Positions 1-9,081 of a DNA stretch of 64,000 nt are shown piece by piece. This DNA comes from Bacteroidetes bacterium GWF2_33_16 (GTDB lineage: Bacteria > Bacteroidota > Bacteroidia > Bacteroidales > UBA12077). The stretch is from positions 248,001 through 312,000 of the forward strand of contig MEOE01000001.1 of the NCBI GenBank assembly GCA_001768565.1, written 5' to 3'. Below the pieces are notes generated by a model. It did not search any database. It was not told the origin of the DNA and was given only the letters and a program-made list of their open reading frames with translations. Position 1 is the first letter of the stretch, and the number at the start of each line of letters is the position of its first letter. The translations under genes and the position numbers were made by a program.

Positions 1-278
1 AAATAAGGAATCACAGCCGCTACTTTATATGCAGAGGCTCTTTTTGCTGCATCAATCATCAGCAAGAGCTCCATTAAATTATCGGATGGTGGAAATGTAG
101 ACTGAACAATAAATACGTAAGATCCTCTAACAGTTTCTTCGAAAGCTACTTGGAACTCACCATCGCTAAACTCTATAAAGGATGTATTTCCTAATTCTAT
201 GCCATATTCTTTTGCAATTTTTTCAGCTATATAGCGTGATTTTGTACCAGAGAAAATTTTAATTGGAGGTTGACTCAT
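1..278 (-). CDS. prs: Ribose-phosphate pyrophosphokinase, N-terminal part (cut by window edge)
   Basis: The first 92 codons of a PRPP synthase, which joins pyrophosphate from ATP to ribose 5-phosphate to supply nucleotide, histidine and tryptophan synthesis. The opening residues contain the family's start pattern IKIFSGTKSRYIAEKIAKE, then FSDGEFQVAFEETVRGSYVF and the segment FPPSDNLMELLLMIDAAKRA, all typical of the N-terminal domain that forms the ATP-binding interface. The reading frame runs off the left edge, so the catalytic loop and PRPP-binding motif are not visible. The ATG lies at 278. A Bacteroidota-type -7 box lies about 35 bases upstream at 313-320. The identification is firm; completeness cannot be judged. 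Confidence 0.93.
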   Translation of the reverse strand, partial: MSQPPIKIFSGTKSRYIAEKIAKEYGIELGNTSFIEFSDGEFQVAFEETVRGSYVFIVQSTFPPSDNLMELLLMIDAAKRASAYKVAAVIPY

Positions 279-312
279 TTTGTTGAAATATTAATTTCTT
301 TTTTTTGCATTG

Positions 313-320
313 CAAAGTTA
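313..320 (-). promoter_or_regulatory. Putative -7 promoter element of prs
   Basis: On the minus strand this reads TAACTTTG, a full match to the Bacteroidota -7 consensus TANNTTTG, about 35 bases before the prs ATG. No good -33 TTTG is seen at the expected 19-21 base spacing, so only the -7 half is supported. Confidence 0.4.
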
Positions 321-370
321 AAAATATCATTCTATTTTTACTTAGTTCTGAGTCAAAAATATCTATAAAA

Positions 371-973
371 TTAAAAATCAACTGACCTATTCAATTTCTC
401 TATATAGTTAAGAATTTCTTCTTGTCCCAATTTTGTTTCTGATGAAGTTGTAAAAATTTCAGGTAACGATTCCCATTTATCCAGCATCGTTGTTTTATAG
501 AGTTCAATATTTTCGGCAAGTTTCATTTTAGGGAGTTTGTCGGTTTTGGTAAAAACAATACTAAAAGGAACCTGTTTTTCACCAAGCCACTGCATAAACA
601 ATAAATCATTATTTTGTGGTTTATGTCTCGAATCAACAAGTACAAATAAGCATACCAGATTCAAACGAAATTCTATATAATCTTTAATAAGCCTCTGAAA
701 GTCTTTTCTTTTTGTTTTCGCGATTTTCGCGTAACCATAGCCGGGGAGATCAACGAGGTACCATTTCCCATTAATTAAAAAATGATTTATTAATTGCGTT
801 TTACCGGGGGTCTGTGAAGTTTTCGCTAACTGCTTTTTATCTAAAAGCATATTAATAAGTGATGATTTACCTACATTTGATCTTCCAACAAACGCATACT
901 CAGGCAATTTGGGCTCAGGGCATTTATCGAAACTTGGATAACTAGCTAAAAATTCAGAACTAACAACTTTCAC
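371..973 (-). CDS. engB: EngB/YsxC/YihA family ribosome-biogenesis GTPase
   Basis: A 200-residue small GTPase of the YihA/YsxC/EngB family, needed for late assembly of the large ribosomal subunit. Counting from the start chosen here, G1 is GRSNVGKS at 30-37, G3 is DLPGYG at 75-80 and G4 is TKTD at 142-145, and the family stretch TPGKTQLINHF follows G1. The frame stays open up to a TTG at 1015, but that TTG overlaps a -7 promoter box (1013-1020), so transcription would begin inside the extension. The GTG at 973 gives VKVVSSEFLAS, matching how family members usually begin. It lies between prs and a LysE-type gene on the same strand. Confidence 0.93.
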   Translation of the reverse strand: MKVVSSEFLASYPSFDKCPEPKLPEYAFVGRSNVGKSSLINMLLDKKQLAKTSQTPGKTQLINHFLINGKWYLVDLPGYGYAKIAKTKRKDFQRLIKDYIEFRLNLVCLFVLVDSRHKPQNNDLLFMQWLGEKQVPFSIVFTKTDKLPKMKLAENIELYKTTMLDKWESLPEIFTTSSETKLGQEEILNYIEKLNRSVDF

Positions 974-1012
974 GTGGCAATGCTTTAGTATTGTAAATAA
1001 TTGATAATTCGG

Positions 1013-1020
1013 CAAATATA
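1013..1020 (-). promoter_or_regulatory. Putative -7 promoter element of engB
   Basis: The minus strand reads TATATTTG, an exact TANNTTTG match. A start point about 7 bases downstream would leave a leader of roughly 30 bases to the GTG at 973, and would exclude the TTG at 1015 as a start. No clear -33 element was found. Confidence 0.4.
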
Positions 1021-1044
1021 AGGATAAAAAAGCTACAGAAAAAG

Positions 1045-1680
1045 TTATTTAAAATACATATAGAAAATTGCAAAAATGGCAAATATACCAAAACCAGCAA
1101 TAAGTACACCTGCTATTTTGTTAATCCACCACAATTGCTTTAAGCGGAATTTTTTTCGAAATAAATCAACAAAAGAAATTAATATAACCCACCATAAAAG
1201 GGCTCCACCAAATACTCCAGCAATAACTAAAAGAGCCGAAATAATAGGCGATTCAACAGATACAACATTTATGCTTGCAAGAGCTGCAACAAATAAAAAT
1301 ACAGCAACCGGGTTAGATATAGTAAGTAAAAACACTGAAACGAAATCGTTAATAAGCTTGCTTTTACCTTGTTTATGTCTTCTCATCTGTTTTACAGGGT
1401 TTTTATAGAAAATGTTTAATCCCATAATAATTAAGATAATACCACCAACAAGTTGGATATAGAAACGCTGTTGTTCAATAAAATTGAGAATAAATGTAAG
1501 ACCTAAAGCTGCAATTAGTGCAAAGATTGCATCCACAGAAGCGGCTCCCATGCCTGATATAAATCCAGACATTCTGCCTTTGTTTAATGTGCGCTGAATA
1601 CAAACGACACCCACTGGACCTAAAGGTATAGACCCTAATAACCCTACAACAATCCCTTTTAAAAAGAATACTATTTCCAT
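1045..1680 (-). CDS. LysE/RhtB-family amino acid exporter
   Basis: A 211-residue inner membrane protein with about six hydrophobic segments. The N-terminus has the LysE family signature: GLLGSIPLGPVGVVCIQRTLNKGR, here described by its G-x-x-P-L-G-P-x-G core, followed by a glycine-rich stretch and an SNPVAVFLFVAALAS segment that resembles the conserved SNPK/NP region in the middle of RhtB proteins. Known members export lysine, arginine, homoserine or threonine by proton exchange; the substrate here cannot be read from the sequence. It sits 11 bases downstream of an aldehyde dehydrogenase gene on the same strand, so the two are probably co-transcribed. Confidence 0.85.
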   Translation of the reverse strand: MEIVFFLKGIVVGLLGSIPLGPVGVVCIQRTLNKGRMSGFISGMGAASVDAIFALIAALGLTFILNFIEQQRFYIQLVGGIILIIMGLNIFYKNPVKQMRRHKQGKSKLINDFVSVFLLTISNPVAVFLFVAALASINVVSVESPIISALLVIAGVFGGALLWWVILISFVDLFRKKFRLKQLWWINKIAGVLIAGFGIFAIFAIFYMYFK

Positions 1681-1690
1681 TTATAAAACT

Positions 1691-3115
1691 TTAGTAATTT
1701 ATATTTTTTATCATCAATCGGGGTTCAAGCATCTCATGTATTGCATATTTTATGCCCTCTCTGCCAAAACCCGAATTTTTTATTCCGCCATAAGGCATAT
1801 GATCAACTCTAAACGTGGGTACATCATTAATTATTACACCACCAACCTCTAGTTCGTTTTGAGCCTTATTCATCTCACCTATACTGTTTGTAAAAACACC
1901 AGCCTGCAAACCAAATTCAGAGTTATTTAAATAGTTTATTGCATCATCAAAATCGCTATATTTTTCTATCGTAACTACCGGGCCAAAAACCTCCAATGCA
2001 CAAACCTTCATATCACTTTTTGTTTTTGTAATTATTGTTGGTTCAAAAAAGGTACCACTTCGCTTTCCTCCATGCAAAATTTTTGCTCCATCAGCAATTG
2101 CTTCATTTACCCAATCCTCAACTCGTATGGCATTTTCTTCGTCAATCATTGAGGATATATCAGTATCTTCATCAGCAGGAGAACCAACTATAAGTGTTTT
2201 AGTTAATTCAATGAATTGATTAAGAAACTCTACATACACATTTTCATGCACAATGATACGTTGAACATGAATACAAACCTGACCTGAATATGCATATCCA
2301 CCTATAACGCATTTTTTGGCTGCCATGCTTACATTTGCAGATTCAGTAACAATAACACCTGCATTGCCCCCTAATTCGAGCACAACCTTCTTCTTCCCTG
2401 CTTCACGTTTCATTTTCCAACCCACGGCTGGCGACCCAGTAAACGATAACATATTAAATCTTTCGTCAGTAACTAATTGGTTACCAGTATCTCTATCCAT
2501 AGGCAAAATAGAGATAGCCCCTTTTGGAAGTTCTGTATTATCAATAATTTTAGCAAGCTCTAACACAGATAAAGGAGTGCTTCGGGCAGGTTTTAAGATA
2601 ATTGGATTTCCTGATGCAATCGCCGGTGCAATTTTATGTACAGCCAAATTCAATGGAAAATTAAAAGGAGCAATCCCTGCAATTAAACCAACAGGGAAAT
2701 ATTTTAAAAGTCCTTCTTTGTTCTCCCCTGCTGGAGTCCAATCGATAGATATGTATTCTTTAGGGAGTCTTTTTGATTCTTCGGCGGCAATTATAAAAAC
2801 CTGTATTGCTCTATCAATCTCTCCTAAAGCATACTTTATTGGTTTTCCAGCTTCGGCAGCCAGAATATTTCCCAAATGAGTTCGATTGCTTCTAATACCA
2901 TCAGCAATTTTCATAAGCACTGAATATCGCTTAAATGATGGGAAATTCTGTAGTTCTTTTTTTACCGATATCGCTTTTTCAATAGACAACTCAAGTTCTT
3001 GCTTACCTGCAATAAATGTTTCACCAACCAGAGAATAGTCAAAAGGGTTAAATACCTTAAGAACGGCTTCTGTTTTGCAAAATTTTCCTCCAACATAAAT
3101 TTGGTGCGATTCCAT
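1691..3115 (-). CDS. NAD(P)-dependent aldehyde dehydrogenase
   Basis: A 474-residue aldehyde dehydrogenase oxidising an aldehyde to the acid. The fold's landmarks are present: the oxyanion Asn at 152 (PFNFPLN), cofactor Lys at 175 (LKPA), the FTGSPAVG loop at 225-232, the general-base Glu at 247 (LELGG) and the catalytic Cys at 281 (SGQVCIHVQR). The late EVFGPVV and PYGGIKNSGFGREG motifs are also present. The SGQVCIHVQR form of the active site resembles the lactaldehyde / non-phosphorylating glyceraldehyde-3-phosphate dehydrogenase branch rather than the betaine aldehyde branch, but substrate is not assignable. It starts the operon that continues into the LysE-type exporter. Confidence 0.92.
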   Translation of the reverse strand: MESHQIYVGGKFCKTEAVLKVFNPFDYSLVGETFIAGKQELELSIEKAISVKKELQNFPSFKRYSVLMKIADGIRSNRTHLGNILAAEAGKPIKYALGEIDRAIQVFIIAAEESKRLPKEYISIDWTPAGENKEGLLKYFPVGLIAGIAPFNFPLNLAVHKIAPAIASGNPIILKPARSTPLSVLELAKIIDNTELPKGAISILPMDRDTGNQLVTDERFNMLSFTGSPAVGWKMKREAGKKKVVLELGGNAGVIVTESANVSMAAKKCVIGGYAYSGQVCIHVQRIIVHENVYVEFLNQFIELTKTLIVGSPADEDTDISSMIDEENAIRVEDWVNEAIADGAKILHGGKRSGTFFEPTIITKTKSDMKVCALEVFGPVVTIEKYSDFDDAINYLNNSEFGLQAGVFTNSIGEMNKAQNELEVGGVIINDVPTFRVDHMPYGGIKNSGFGREGIKYAIHEMLEPRLMIKNINY

Positions 3116-3145
3116 AATCTTTATTGGTTAAACAATTAAGTAAGG

Positions 3146-3153
3146 CAAAAATA
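3146..3153 (-). promoter_or_regulatory. Putative -7 promoter element of the aldehyde dehydrogenase gene
   Basis: The minus strand reads TATTTTTG, an exact TANNTTTG match about 30 bases before the ATG at 3115. No -33 partner is evident. Confidence 0.35.
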
Positions 3154-3240
3154 GCGTTTTTAAAAAATAATCCTACTCTAATAAAGATCAATTTACTAAA
3201 AAGTTAAAACAAGGAAAATACTGAATTGTTAAGAATAGAT

Positions 3241-3248
3241 TATCTTTG
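3241..3248 (+). promoter_or_regulatory. Putative -7 promoter element of the EamA-lnt operon
   Basis: TATCTTTG matches TANNTTTG exactly and lies 20 bases before the ATG at 3269, which implies a short leader of about 14 bases. A -33 TTTG is not visible at the usual distance. Confidence 0.35.
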
Positions 3249-3268
3249 AGCCTTAATTTCAATAAATC

Positions 3269-4165
3269 ATGACGGTATTTAACTATAAAAATAAGATCTG
3301 GCAATGGATGATCCTACTCTTTCTTGCTTTTATATGGGGTAGCAGTTTTATTTTAATGAAAAAGGGTCTTCGTTCTTATTCATCCGATCAGGTTGCTGCT
3401 TTACGAATGTTCATTACGTTTTTGGCATTCTTGCCATATGGTATAAAAAACCTTAAGAAGGTTACAAAAGATAATGTTTTTTCTTTATTGTTAGTCGGAT
3501 TTATTGGTTCAGTAATTCCAGCTTTTTTATTTACAAAGGCACAAACAAGAATAGATAGTGGAATGGCAGGTATGCTAAACTCTATGACACCCCTGTTTAC
3601 ATTAATTATTGGATTATTATTTTATAAGAGTACTGCTCGCCTAATCAATGCTTTGGGAATATTACTTGGTTTGATTGGAGCTATGGGGTTAATAACCTAT
3701 ACATCTGGAACAAGCGACTTTTTTAGCAATATAAATTATTATGGTTTGTTAATAGTTGTGGCAACTATTTGTTATGGTATAAATGTAAATCAGGTAAAAT
3801 ACAAGATTAAAGATTTAAATGGATTAGAATTAACATCGATGGCCTTTATGTTTGTTGGGCCATTTGCTGGTGTATATTTATTGTTTAGTGATTTCTCATA
3901 TGCTTTGTCGACCAATGATTATATATTAAACCTGGGATATATTGCAATACTTGCAGTTATTGGAACAATGATGGCTCTAATAATATTTAACACATTAATT
4001 CAACATACATCAGCACTTTTTGGATCGTCTGTTACATATGTTATTCCAGTTTTTGCAATTATGTGGGGCCTTTTTGATGGTGAAAAAATTGGTATTTTAC
4101 ATTTTTTCTGGATAAGTTTGATTTTTATTGGTGTTTATCTCGTTAATCTTCGAAAACAAAAATGA
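3269..4165 (+). CDS. EamA/DMT-superfamily transporter
   Basis: A 298-residue membrane protein with about ten hydrophobic helices arranged as two EamA repeats. The first repeat starts with LFLAFIWGSSFILMKKGLRS, the typical DMT opening (W-G-S/A-x-F), and each repeat ends in a glycine-rich helix (ALGILLGLIGAMGLI; ISLIFIGVYLVNLRK). Members export metabolites such as amino acids or nucleotide sugars; no substrate can be given. Its stop overlaps the start of lnt in an ATGA arrangement (4162-4165), so the two are translationally coupled. Confidence 0.88.
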   Translation: MTVFNYKNKIWQWMILLFLAFIWGSSFILMKKGLRSYSSDQVAALRMFITFLAFLPYGIKNLKKVTKDNVFSLLLVGFIGSVIPAFLFTKAQTRIDSGMAGMLNSMTPLFTLIIGLLFYKSTARLINALGILLGLIGAMGLITYTSGTSDFFSNINYYGLLIVVATICYGINVNQVKYKIKDLNGLELTSMAFMFVGPFAGVYLLFSDFSYALSTNDYILNLGYIAILAVIGTMMALIIFNTLIQHTSALFGSSVTYVIPVFAIMWGLFDGEKIGILHFFWISLIFIGVYLVNLRKQK

Positions 4166-5778
4166 AACGATCACATCTATTTATTTTTGCTATTATAAGC
4201 AGTATTTTATTATCTCTTGCATGGTATCAGCAATTTTCGGGGTTATTCCTGAGTATTGCATTTGTTCCTTTATTTATTATTGAGGATTACTTATACCAAA
4301 ATAAGCAAAACAATAAGTCAATATTATTTTATGGTTATGCTGCATTAACTATTGGCATCTGGAATATCTTAACTACATATTGGGTTTATAATGCAGCATT
4401 AGTAGGTGTAATTGCTGCAGTTTTAGTAAATACATTTGTTTTAACAACCACCATTTGGTTGGCACATCTAACTAAAAGAAAAACAAATGAGAAATTCGGC
4501 AACTTTGCCATACTGGTTTACTGGATTGGTTTTGAGTACTTATATTTAAATGCCGAAATATCATGGCCTTGGTTAAACCTTGGGAATGGCCTTGCCAAAG
4601 ACATCAAGCTAATACAATGGTACGAATATACAGGTGTGCTTGGCGGCACATTTTGGATTCTACTGCTAAACCTTTTGGCATTTAATATCTTAAAACAATA
4701 TCTTAAACTTAAATCGTTTCGATCAATACTACCTAATATCGTAATTTTTGTCTTTGTCTTTTTAATCCCCATTATTATATCAGTACGCATCTTTAATAAC
4801 TATACAGAAAAAGGAAAAGACTACAATATAGTTGTAATTCAGCCAAACATAGACCCTTACAATGATAAATTTGGAGGAATGTCGCATTATGAGCAGTTGA
4901 ATATACTTTTACATCTTGCTGATAGCATTACAGATAAAAATACCGATTACGTTATAGGACCCGAAACTGCACTCGACAATTATATTTGGATAAATAACCT
5001 GAAAGAAAACTATACTATTCAGGCAATAGAAGAATTTGTTAAAAAAAGACCAAAAGTAAACTTCGTAGTAGGCATGGATGCCTATTATGAATATTCACCA
5101 GGTGAGAAATTATCATCTACTGTTCGTAAAATGAGAGATGCAGATATCTATTACGATGCATATAACTCATCCATTCAGATTGATACTGCATATAACTTGC
5201 CAACTTACCATAAATCAAAATTAGTTGTTGGTGTTGAAAAAATGCCATACCCAAAACTATTTAAGTTACTCGAAAAGGTAATATTAAATCTTGGGGGTAC
5301 GACCGGAAGCAGAGGAACACAAGATTACAGAGGTACTTTTAAACACACAACTGACGAAACAAGAATTGCACCTGTTATTTGTTACGAATCGATTTATGGT
5401 GAGTATGTTACCGAGTACATTAGGAATGGAGCAAATTTTATTTTTGTTATAACAAATGATGGATGGTGGGGTAATACTCCTGGATATAGGCAACACTTAA
5501 ACTATTCTCAATTACGAGCAATTGAAACCCGCAGAAGTGTTGCCCGTTCAGCAAATACGGGAATATCTGCTTTTATAAACCAAAAAGGAGAAATCCTAAA
5601 CAAAACCGACTGGTGGGTTCGGGATGTAATTAAAAATACAATTAAATCAAACAACGAATTAACCTTCTATGTTCGTTATGGTGATTATATTGGTCGAATA
5701 GCATCTTTTTTTGGTATTCTAGCTTTGCTTTATACCCTTGTTCAAATTCTATTAAGTAGAAAATTAATTAGAAAATAA
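4162..5778 (+). CDS. lnt: Apolipoprotein N-acyltransferase
   Basis: A 538-residue inner membrane enzyme that puts the third acyl chain on the N-terminal cysteine of lipoproteins. About six membrane helices (residues 1-210) precede a nitrilase-type periplasmic domain. The catalytic triad is visible: Glu268 (IGPETALDN), Lys351 (TYHKSKLV) and Cys407 (PVICYES). The essential hydrophobic stretch before the nitrilase domain is kept. The TNDGWWGNTPG motif after the cysteine is a strong Lnt mark. It overlaps the upstream EamA gene by four bases. Some Bacteroidota use other N-acylation enzymes, so an intact Lnt is informative about this lineage. Confidence 0.95.
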   Translation: MKRSHLFIFAIISSILLSLAWYQQFSGLFLSIAFVPLFIIEDYLYQNKQNNKSILFYGYAALTIGIWNILTTYWVYNAALVGVIAAVLVNTFVLTTTIWLAHLTKRKTNEKFGNFAILVYWIGFEYLYLNAEISWPWLNLGNGLAKDIKLIQWYEYTGVLGGTFWILLLNLLAFNILKQYLKLKSFRSILPNIVIFVFVFLIPIIISVRIFNNYTEKGKDYNIVVIQPNIDPYNDKFGGMSHYEQLNILLHLADSITDKNTDYVIGPETALDNYIWINNLKENYTIQAIEEFVKKRPKVNFVVGMDAYYEYSPGEKLSSTVRKMRDADIYYDAYNSSIQIDTAYNLPTYHKSKLVVGVEKMPYPKLFKLLEKVILNLGGTTGSRGTQDYRGTFKHTTDETRIAPVICYESIYGEYVTEYIRNGANFIFVITNDGWWGNTPGYRQHLNYSQLRAIETRRSVARSANTGISAFINQKGEILNKTDWWVRDVIKNTIKSNNELTFYVRYGDYIGRIASFFGILALLYTLVQILLSRKLIRK

Positions 5779-5843
5779 ACTATAGATTAGCACAATATAA
5801 TTGTACAATTATTGTTTTCAGCCAAGAACAAAATTTTATTTTA

Positions 5844-8156
5844 ATGAAAAATATCTTAATACCCTTTTTATTTTTTCTTATTTCCTTAAATCTTAACGGT
5901 CAAAAGAAATATACTATTAGCGGTCATATTACTGATCACTCGGGCGAGGAACTAATCGGAGCTACTGTATATGCAAAAACTTTAAGAACAGGAACAGCTA
6001 CCAATACCTACGGATTCTATTCATTAACCCTGCCTGAAGGAGAATATGAGTTCGAGTTTGCTTATCTGGGAATGCTTTCGCAAGTGAAATCGATAAAATT
6101 AGATCAAAATACAACAATTAATATACAACTTAACGAGGTTGAGAAAGTTATTGAAGAGGTTGTGATTACTGCTGAACGAAAAAACGAGAATGTTTTAAGA
6201 ACAGAAATGAGTACCATAAAATTACAGGCAAAAGAGATAAAACAAGTGCCTGCACTTTTTGGAGAAGTAGATGTAATTAAAACACTCCAGTTATTACCGG
6301 GTATTCAGGCTACAGGCGAAGGGTTTTCAGGATTTAATGTTCGTGGAGGAAGTCCCGATCAGAACCTAATATTATTTGATGAAGCTACTGTATACAATGC
6401 TTCACATCTCATGGGATTCTTTTCTGTATTTAATAACGATGCAGTAAAAGATGTTAAAGTATATAAAGGAGATATACCTGCCGAATATGGCGGTCGATTA
6501 TCATCATTGCTTGATATTAGAATGAAAGAAGGAAACATGAAAAAATTTGAGGGAACTGGTGGATTAGGAACAATTTCTTCACGATTAACTTTTGAAGGTC
6601 CAATTATTGAAGATAAGTGGTCTTTCTTAATTGCTGGCCGAAGAACATACGCCGATCTCTTTCTATTGTTATCAAGTGATGAGATGATTAATTCAAATAA
6701 ACTATATTTCTACGATTTAAACTTAAAAACCAACTATAAGATTAGTGAAAAAGATAGACTTTTTGTATCGGGGTATTTTGGCCGCGATGTATTTAAGTTT
6801 AGTGATATGTTCAGCTGGGATTGGGGTAATTATACATTAACAACTCGTTGGAACCACTTGTTTTCAGAAAGACTATTTTCTAATTTCTCATTTATTTATA
6901 GTAAGTACGATTATAAAATGGAAAGCGGTGATAATCAGTATGGATTTAAATGGGTATCCGATCTGGAAGATTTTAAGATTAAAGGAGATTTAACTTATTT
7001 CCTAAATCCAAACAATACAATAAAATTTGGATTTGATGGGATATTTCATCATTTCAACCCAGGATATGCATCTGGTCCAAGTGGCGATCCAATTGAAATG
7101 CCAAAATCTAATGCCCTTGAATATGCCATTTACCTGAGCAATGAGCACAAATTGGGATCTAATCTTACTATAAACTATGGATTAAGGGCTTCGGTATTTC
7201 AAAATATGGGTGAAGCAACATCTTATAATTTTAATGAAAACTATGAAAAAATAGACTCCACTGTTTATGAGCAATGGGATATTTTCAATACCTTTTATGG
7301 CTTAGAACCTCGATTAAGCATAAATTATTTATTAAACGAAAAATCGTCAATTAAAGCGAGCTATTCAAGAACCAAACAGTATGTTCACCTTGCTTCTAAC
7401 TCAACTGCTGGCTCACCCCTTGATGTTTGGGTTCCTTCGAGTCCTAATATTGATCCACAAATCGCTAATCAGGTTGCCATTGGCTATTTCAGAAATTACT
7501 TTGATAATCTTTTTGAAACATCTATTGAGTTATATTACAAGGACATGAATAACCAGATAGATTTTAAAGACCATGCTGTTTTAACACTAAATGCTGAACT
7601 CGAAGGAGAATTCAGAATTGGCGATGCACGATCATATGGAGCTGAATTTCTGATTCGAAAGCAACAAGGCAAATTCACAGGATGGATAAGTTATACCCTT
7701 TCGAAAGCAGAAAGAGAAATACCAGAAATTAACTTAGGCAAAATTTATCCTTCATCTTACGATAGACCACATAATTTAGCAATTGTAGGCATTTATGATT
7801 TAACAAAACGATGGAATATTTCTGCTACATGGGTTTATTCAACTGGAAATCCTGTAACCTTCCCAAGCGGGAAATACGAATACGAAGGAATGGCAGTTCC
7901 CATTTTTACCGATCGCAATAGCTATAGAATGCCCGATTATCACAGACTAGATCTGTCTATTACTCTCAAAGGAAAAATAAAACCAAATAAACGAAGAAGA
8001 AGCGAACTTAATGTTTCTGTATACAATGTTTACAACAGACATAATGCCTGGATGATAACCTTTACGCAGGATCCTGAAAATCCAAGTGTAACGAAAGCTG
8101 AAAAAGTTTATGTTTTTCCTATAATACCATCTTTAACCTGGAATTTTTACTTTTAA
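5844..8156 (+). CDS. TonB-dependent outer membrane receptor with carboxypeptidase-like N-domain
   Basis: A 770-residue outer membrane receptor. After a signal peptide ending near residue 19 (SLNLNGQ) there is a CarboxypepD_reg-like beta-sandwich at about 22-100 (YTISGHITDHSGEELIGATV), then the plug (about 115-220; QLLPGIQATGEGFSGFNVRGG, given here as its core GFNVRGGSPDQN) and a 22-strand-type barrel that ends in a terminal aromatic (NFYF). It imports a ligand across the outer membrane using TonB energy. It is followed after 12 bases by a DUF4249 lipoprotein. The lack of a SusD-like partner argues against a polysaccharide locus; the ligand is unknown. Confidence 0.93.
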   Translation: MKNILIPFLFFLISLNLNGQKKYTISGHITDHSGEELIGATVYAKTLRTGTATNTYGFYSLTLPEGEYEFEFAYLGMLSQVKSIKLDQNTTINIQLNEVEKVIEEVVITAERKNENVLRTEMSTIKLQAKEIKQVPALFGEVDVIKTLQLLPGIQATGEGFSGFNVRGGSPDQNLILFDEATVYNASHLMGFFSVFNNDAVKDVKVYKGDIPAEYGGRLSSLLDIRMKEGNMKKFEGTGGLGTISSRLTFEGPIIEDKWSFLIAGRRTYADLFLLLSSDEMINSNKLYFYDLNLKTNYKISEKDRLFVSGYFGRDVFKFSDMFSWDWGNYTLTTRWNHLFSERLFSNFSFIYSKYDYKMESGDNQYGFKWVSDLEDFKIKGDLTYFLNPNNTIKFGFDGIFHHFNPGYASGPSGDPIEMPKSNALEYAIYLSNEHKLGSNLTINYGLRASVFQNMGEATSYNFNENYEKIDSTVYEQWDIFNTFYGLEPRLSINYLLNEKSSIKASYSRTKQYVHLASNSTAGSPLDVWVPSSPNIDPQIANQVAIGYFRNYFDNLFETSIELYYKDMNNQIDFKDHAVLTLNAELEGEFRIGDARSYGAEFLIRKQQGKFTGWISYTLSKAEREIPEINLGKIYPSSYDRPHNLAIVGIYDLTKRWNISATWVYSTGNPVTFPSGKYEYEGMAVPIFTDRNSYRMPDYHRLDLSITLKGKIKPNKRRRSELNVSVYNVYNRHNAWMITFTQDPENPSVTKAEKVYVFPIIPSLTWNFYF

Positions 8157-8168
8157 AACAATTGCACT

Positions 8169-9011
8169 ATGTATAAACAATATTTATCCTATTTAATACT
8201 TTTTACCCTTATAACTTCGTGTGTAGAGGATTTTGATGTTGAATTAAATAGCACCTATGAACGTATAATAATTCAAGGTAGTATTAGCAACGAAAGAAAA
8301 GCTCATAAGGTAATTCTGAGTAAAAGTGCAGACTATTTCTCAAATGAGCAAACACCAAGAATATCAGGTGCTACAGTAACAATATCTGATGGTAGTGATA
8401 CTTTTATACTCACAGAAGTAGCTCCCGGTATTTATGAAACAGATACATTAGCCGGAGTTTCGGGTAAAACGTACACATTAAATGCTCTCATTGAAGGTGA
8501 GCTTTATGAATCGAGTTGTTACATGAATTATATTGCTCCAATAGACTCAATTAAAATAGGGTATTATGATTATGGCGATTTTCAGGAAGAAGATACATTT
8601 GCAGTTGTTTTATTGTATGCACAGGAACCTGAAATAAAAGGAAATTACTATTTATGGGATGTATATAAAAATGGAGTTTTAGAATCTGATACACTCAGGG
8701 ATAAATGGCTTGAAACCGACCAATTTGTAAACGGCATGTATATATCAGAATATCAGGCTCAGTGGCTCGCAGCAAATACAGGCGATACAGTAACTCTCGA
8801 AATGCAATCCATAACCGAAGAGTATTACGAATATTATTACCAGATTATGTCGGTCACCGAATGGAATGGTGGACCATTATCGGGACCACCAGCAAATCCA
8901 GTAGGCAATATCAGTAATGATGCACTTGGGTTTTTCCTTGCCTATTCACAAGAACGAAAAACTATAATTGTTCCCAAAGTGGAAGATAGATTATTACTTA
9001 GTTGGTACTAA
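8169..9011 (+). CDS. DUF4249-family lipoprotein
   Basis: A 280-residue predicted lipoprotein. The signal ends in a lipobox with the acylated cysteine at residue 17-18 (FTLITSC), followed by acidic residues. The body has the DUF4249 pattern: an early IIIQGSISNE strand, then VILSKSADYF, a GATVTISDG strand and an APGIYETDT turn, with a carboxypeptidase-regulatory-like fold. DUF4249 proteins in Bacteroidota are regularly encoded directly downstream of TonB receptors with carboxypeptidase-like N-domains, as here, and are presumed surface or periplasmic partners of the receptor. No biochemical role is known. The transcript ends at the hairpin at 9033. Confidence 0.85.
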   Translation: MYKQYLSYLILFTLITSCVEDFDVELNSTYERIIIQGSISNERKAHKVILSKSADYFSNEQTPRISGATVTISDGSDTFILTEVAPGIYETDTLAGVSGKTYTLNALIEGELYESSCYMNYIAPIDSIKIGYYDYGDFQEEDTFAVVLLYAQEPEIKGNYYLWDVYKNGVLESDTLRDKWLETDQFVNGMYISEYQAQWLAANTGDTVTLEMQSITEEYYEYYYQIMSVTEWNGGPLSGPPANPVGNISNDALGFFLAYSQERKTIIVPKVEDRLLLSWY

Positions 9012-9032
9012 GGAGATAAATAAAACGTACAA

Positions 9033-9065
9033 AAAAAGGTGTTTCAGTTTTTGAAACACCTTTTT
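9033..9065. terminator. Bidirectional intrinsic terminator
   Basis: A 13-base perfect stem (AAAAAGGTGTTTC / GAAACACCTTTTT) with a seven-base loop. It lies between the DUF4249 gene on the plus strand and the dsbD-like gene on the minus strand; A and T runs flank it, so it can stop transcription from both sides. Confidence 0.85.
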
Positions 9066-9081
9066 ACTTTTATTAAAATCC

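Noticed and set aside
2316..2879. 187-codon plus-strand open frame inside the aldehyde dehydrogenase gene
   Set aside because: It is antisense to a gene with complete motifs and its translation has no recognisable domain.
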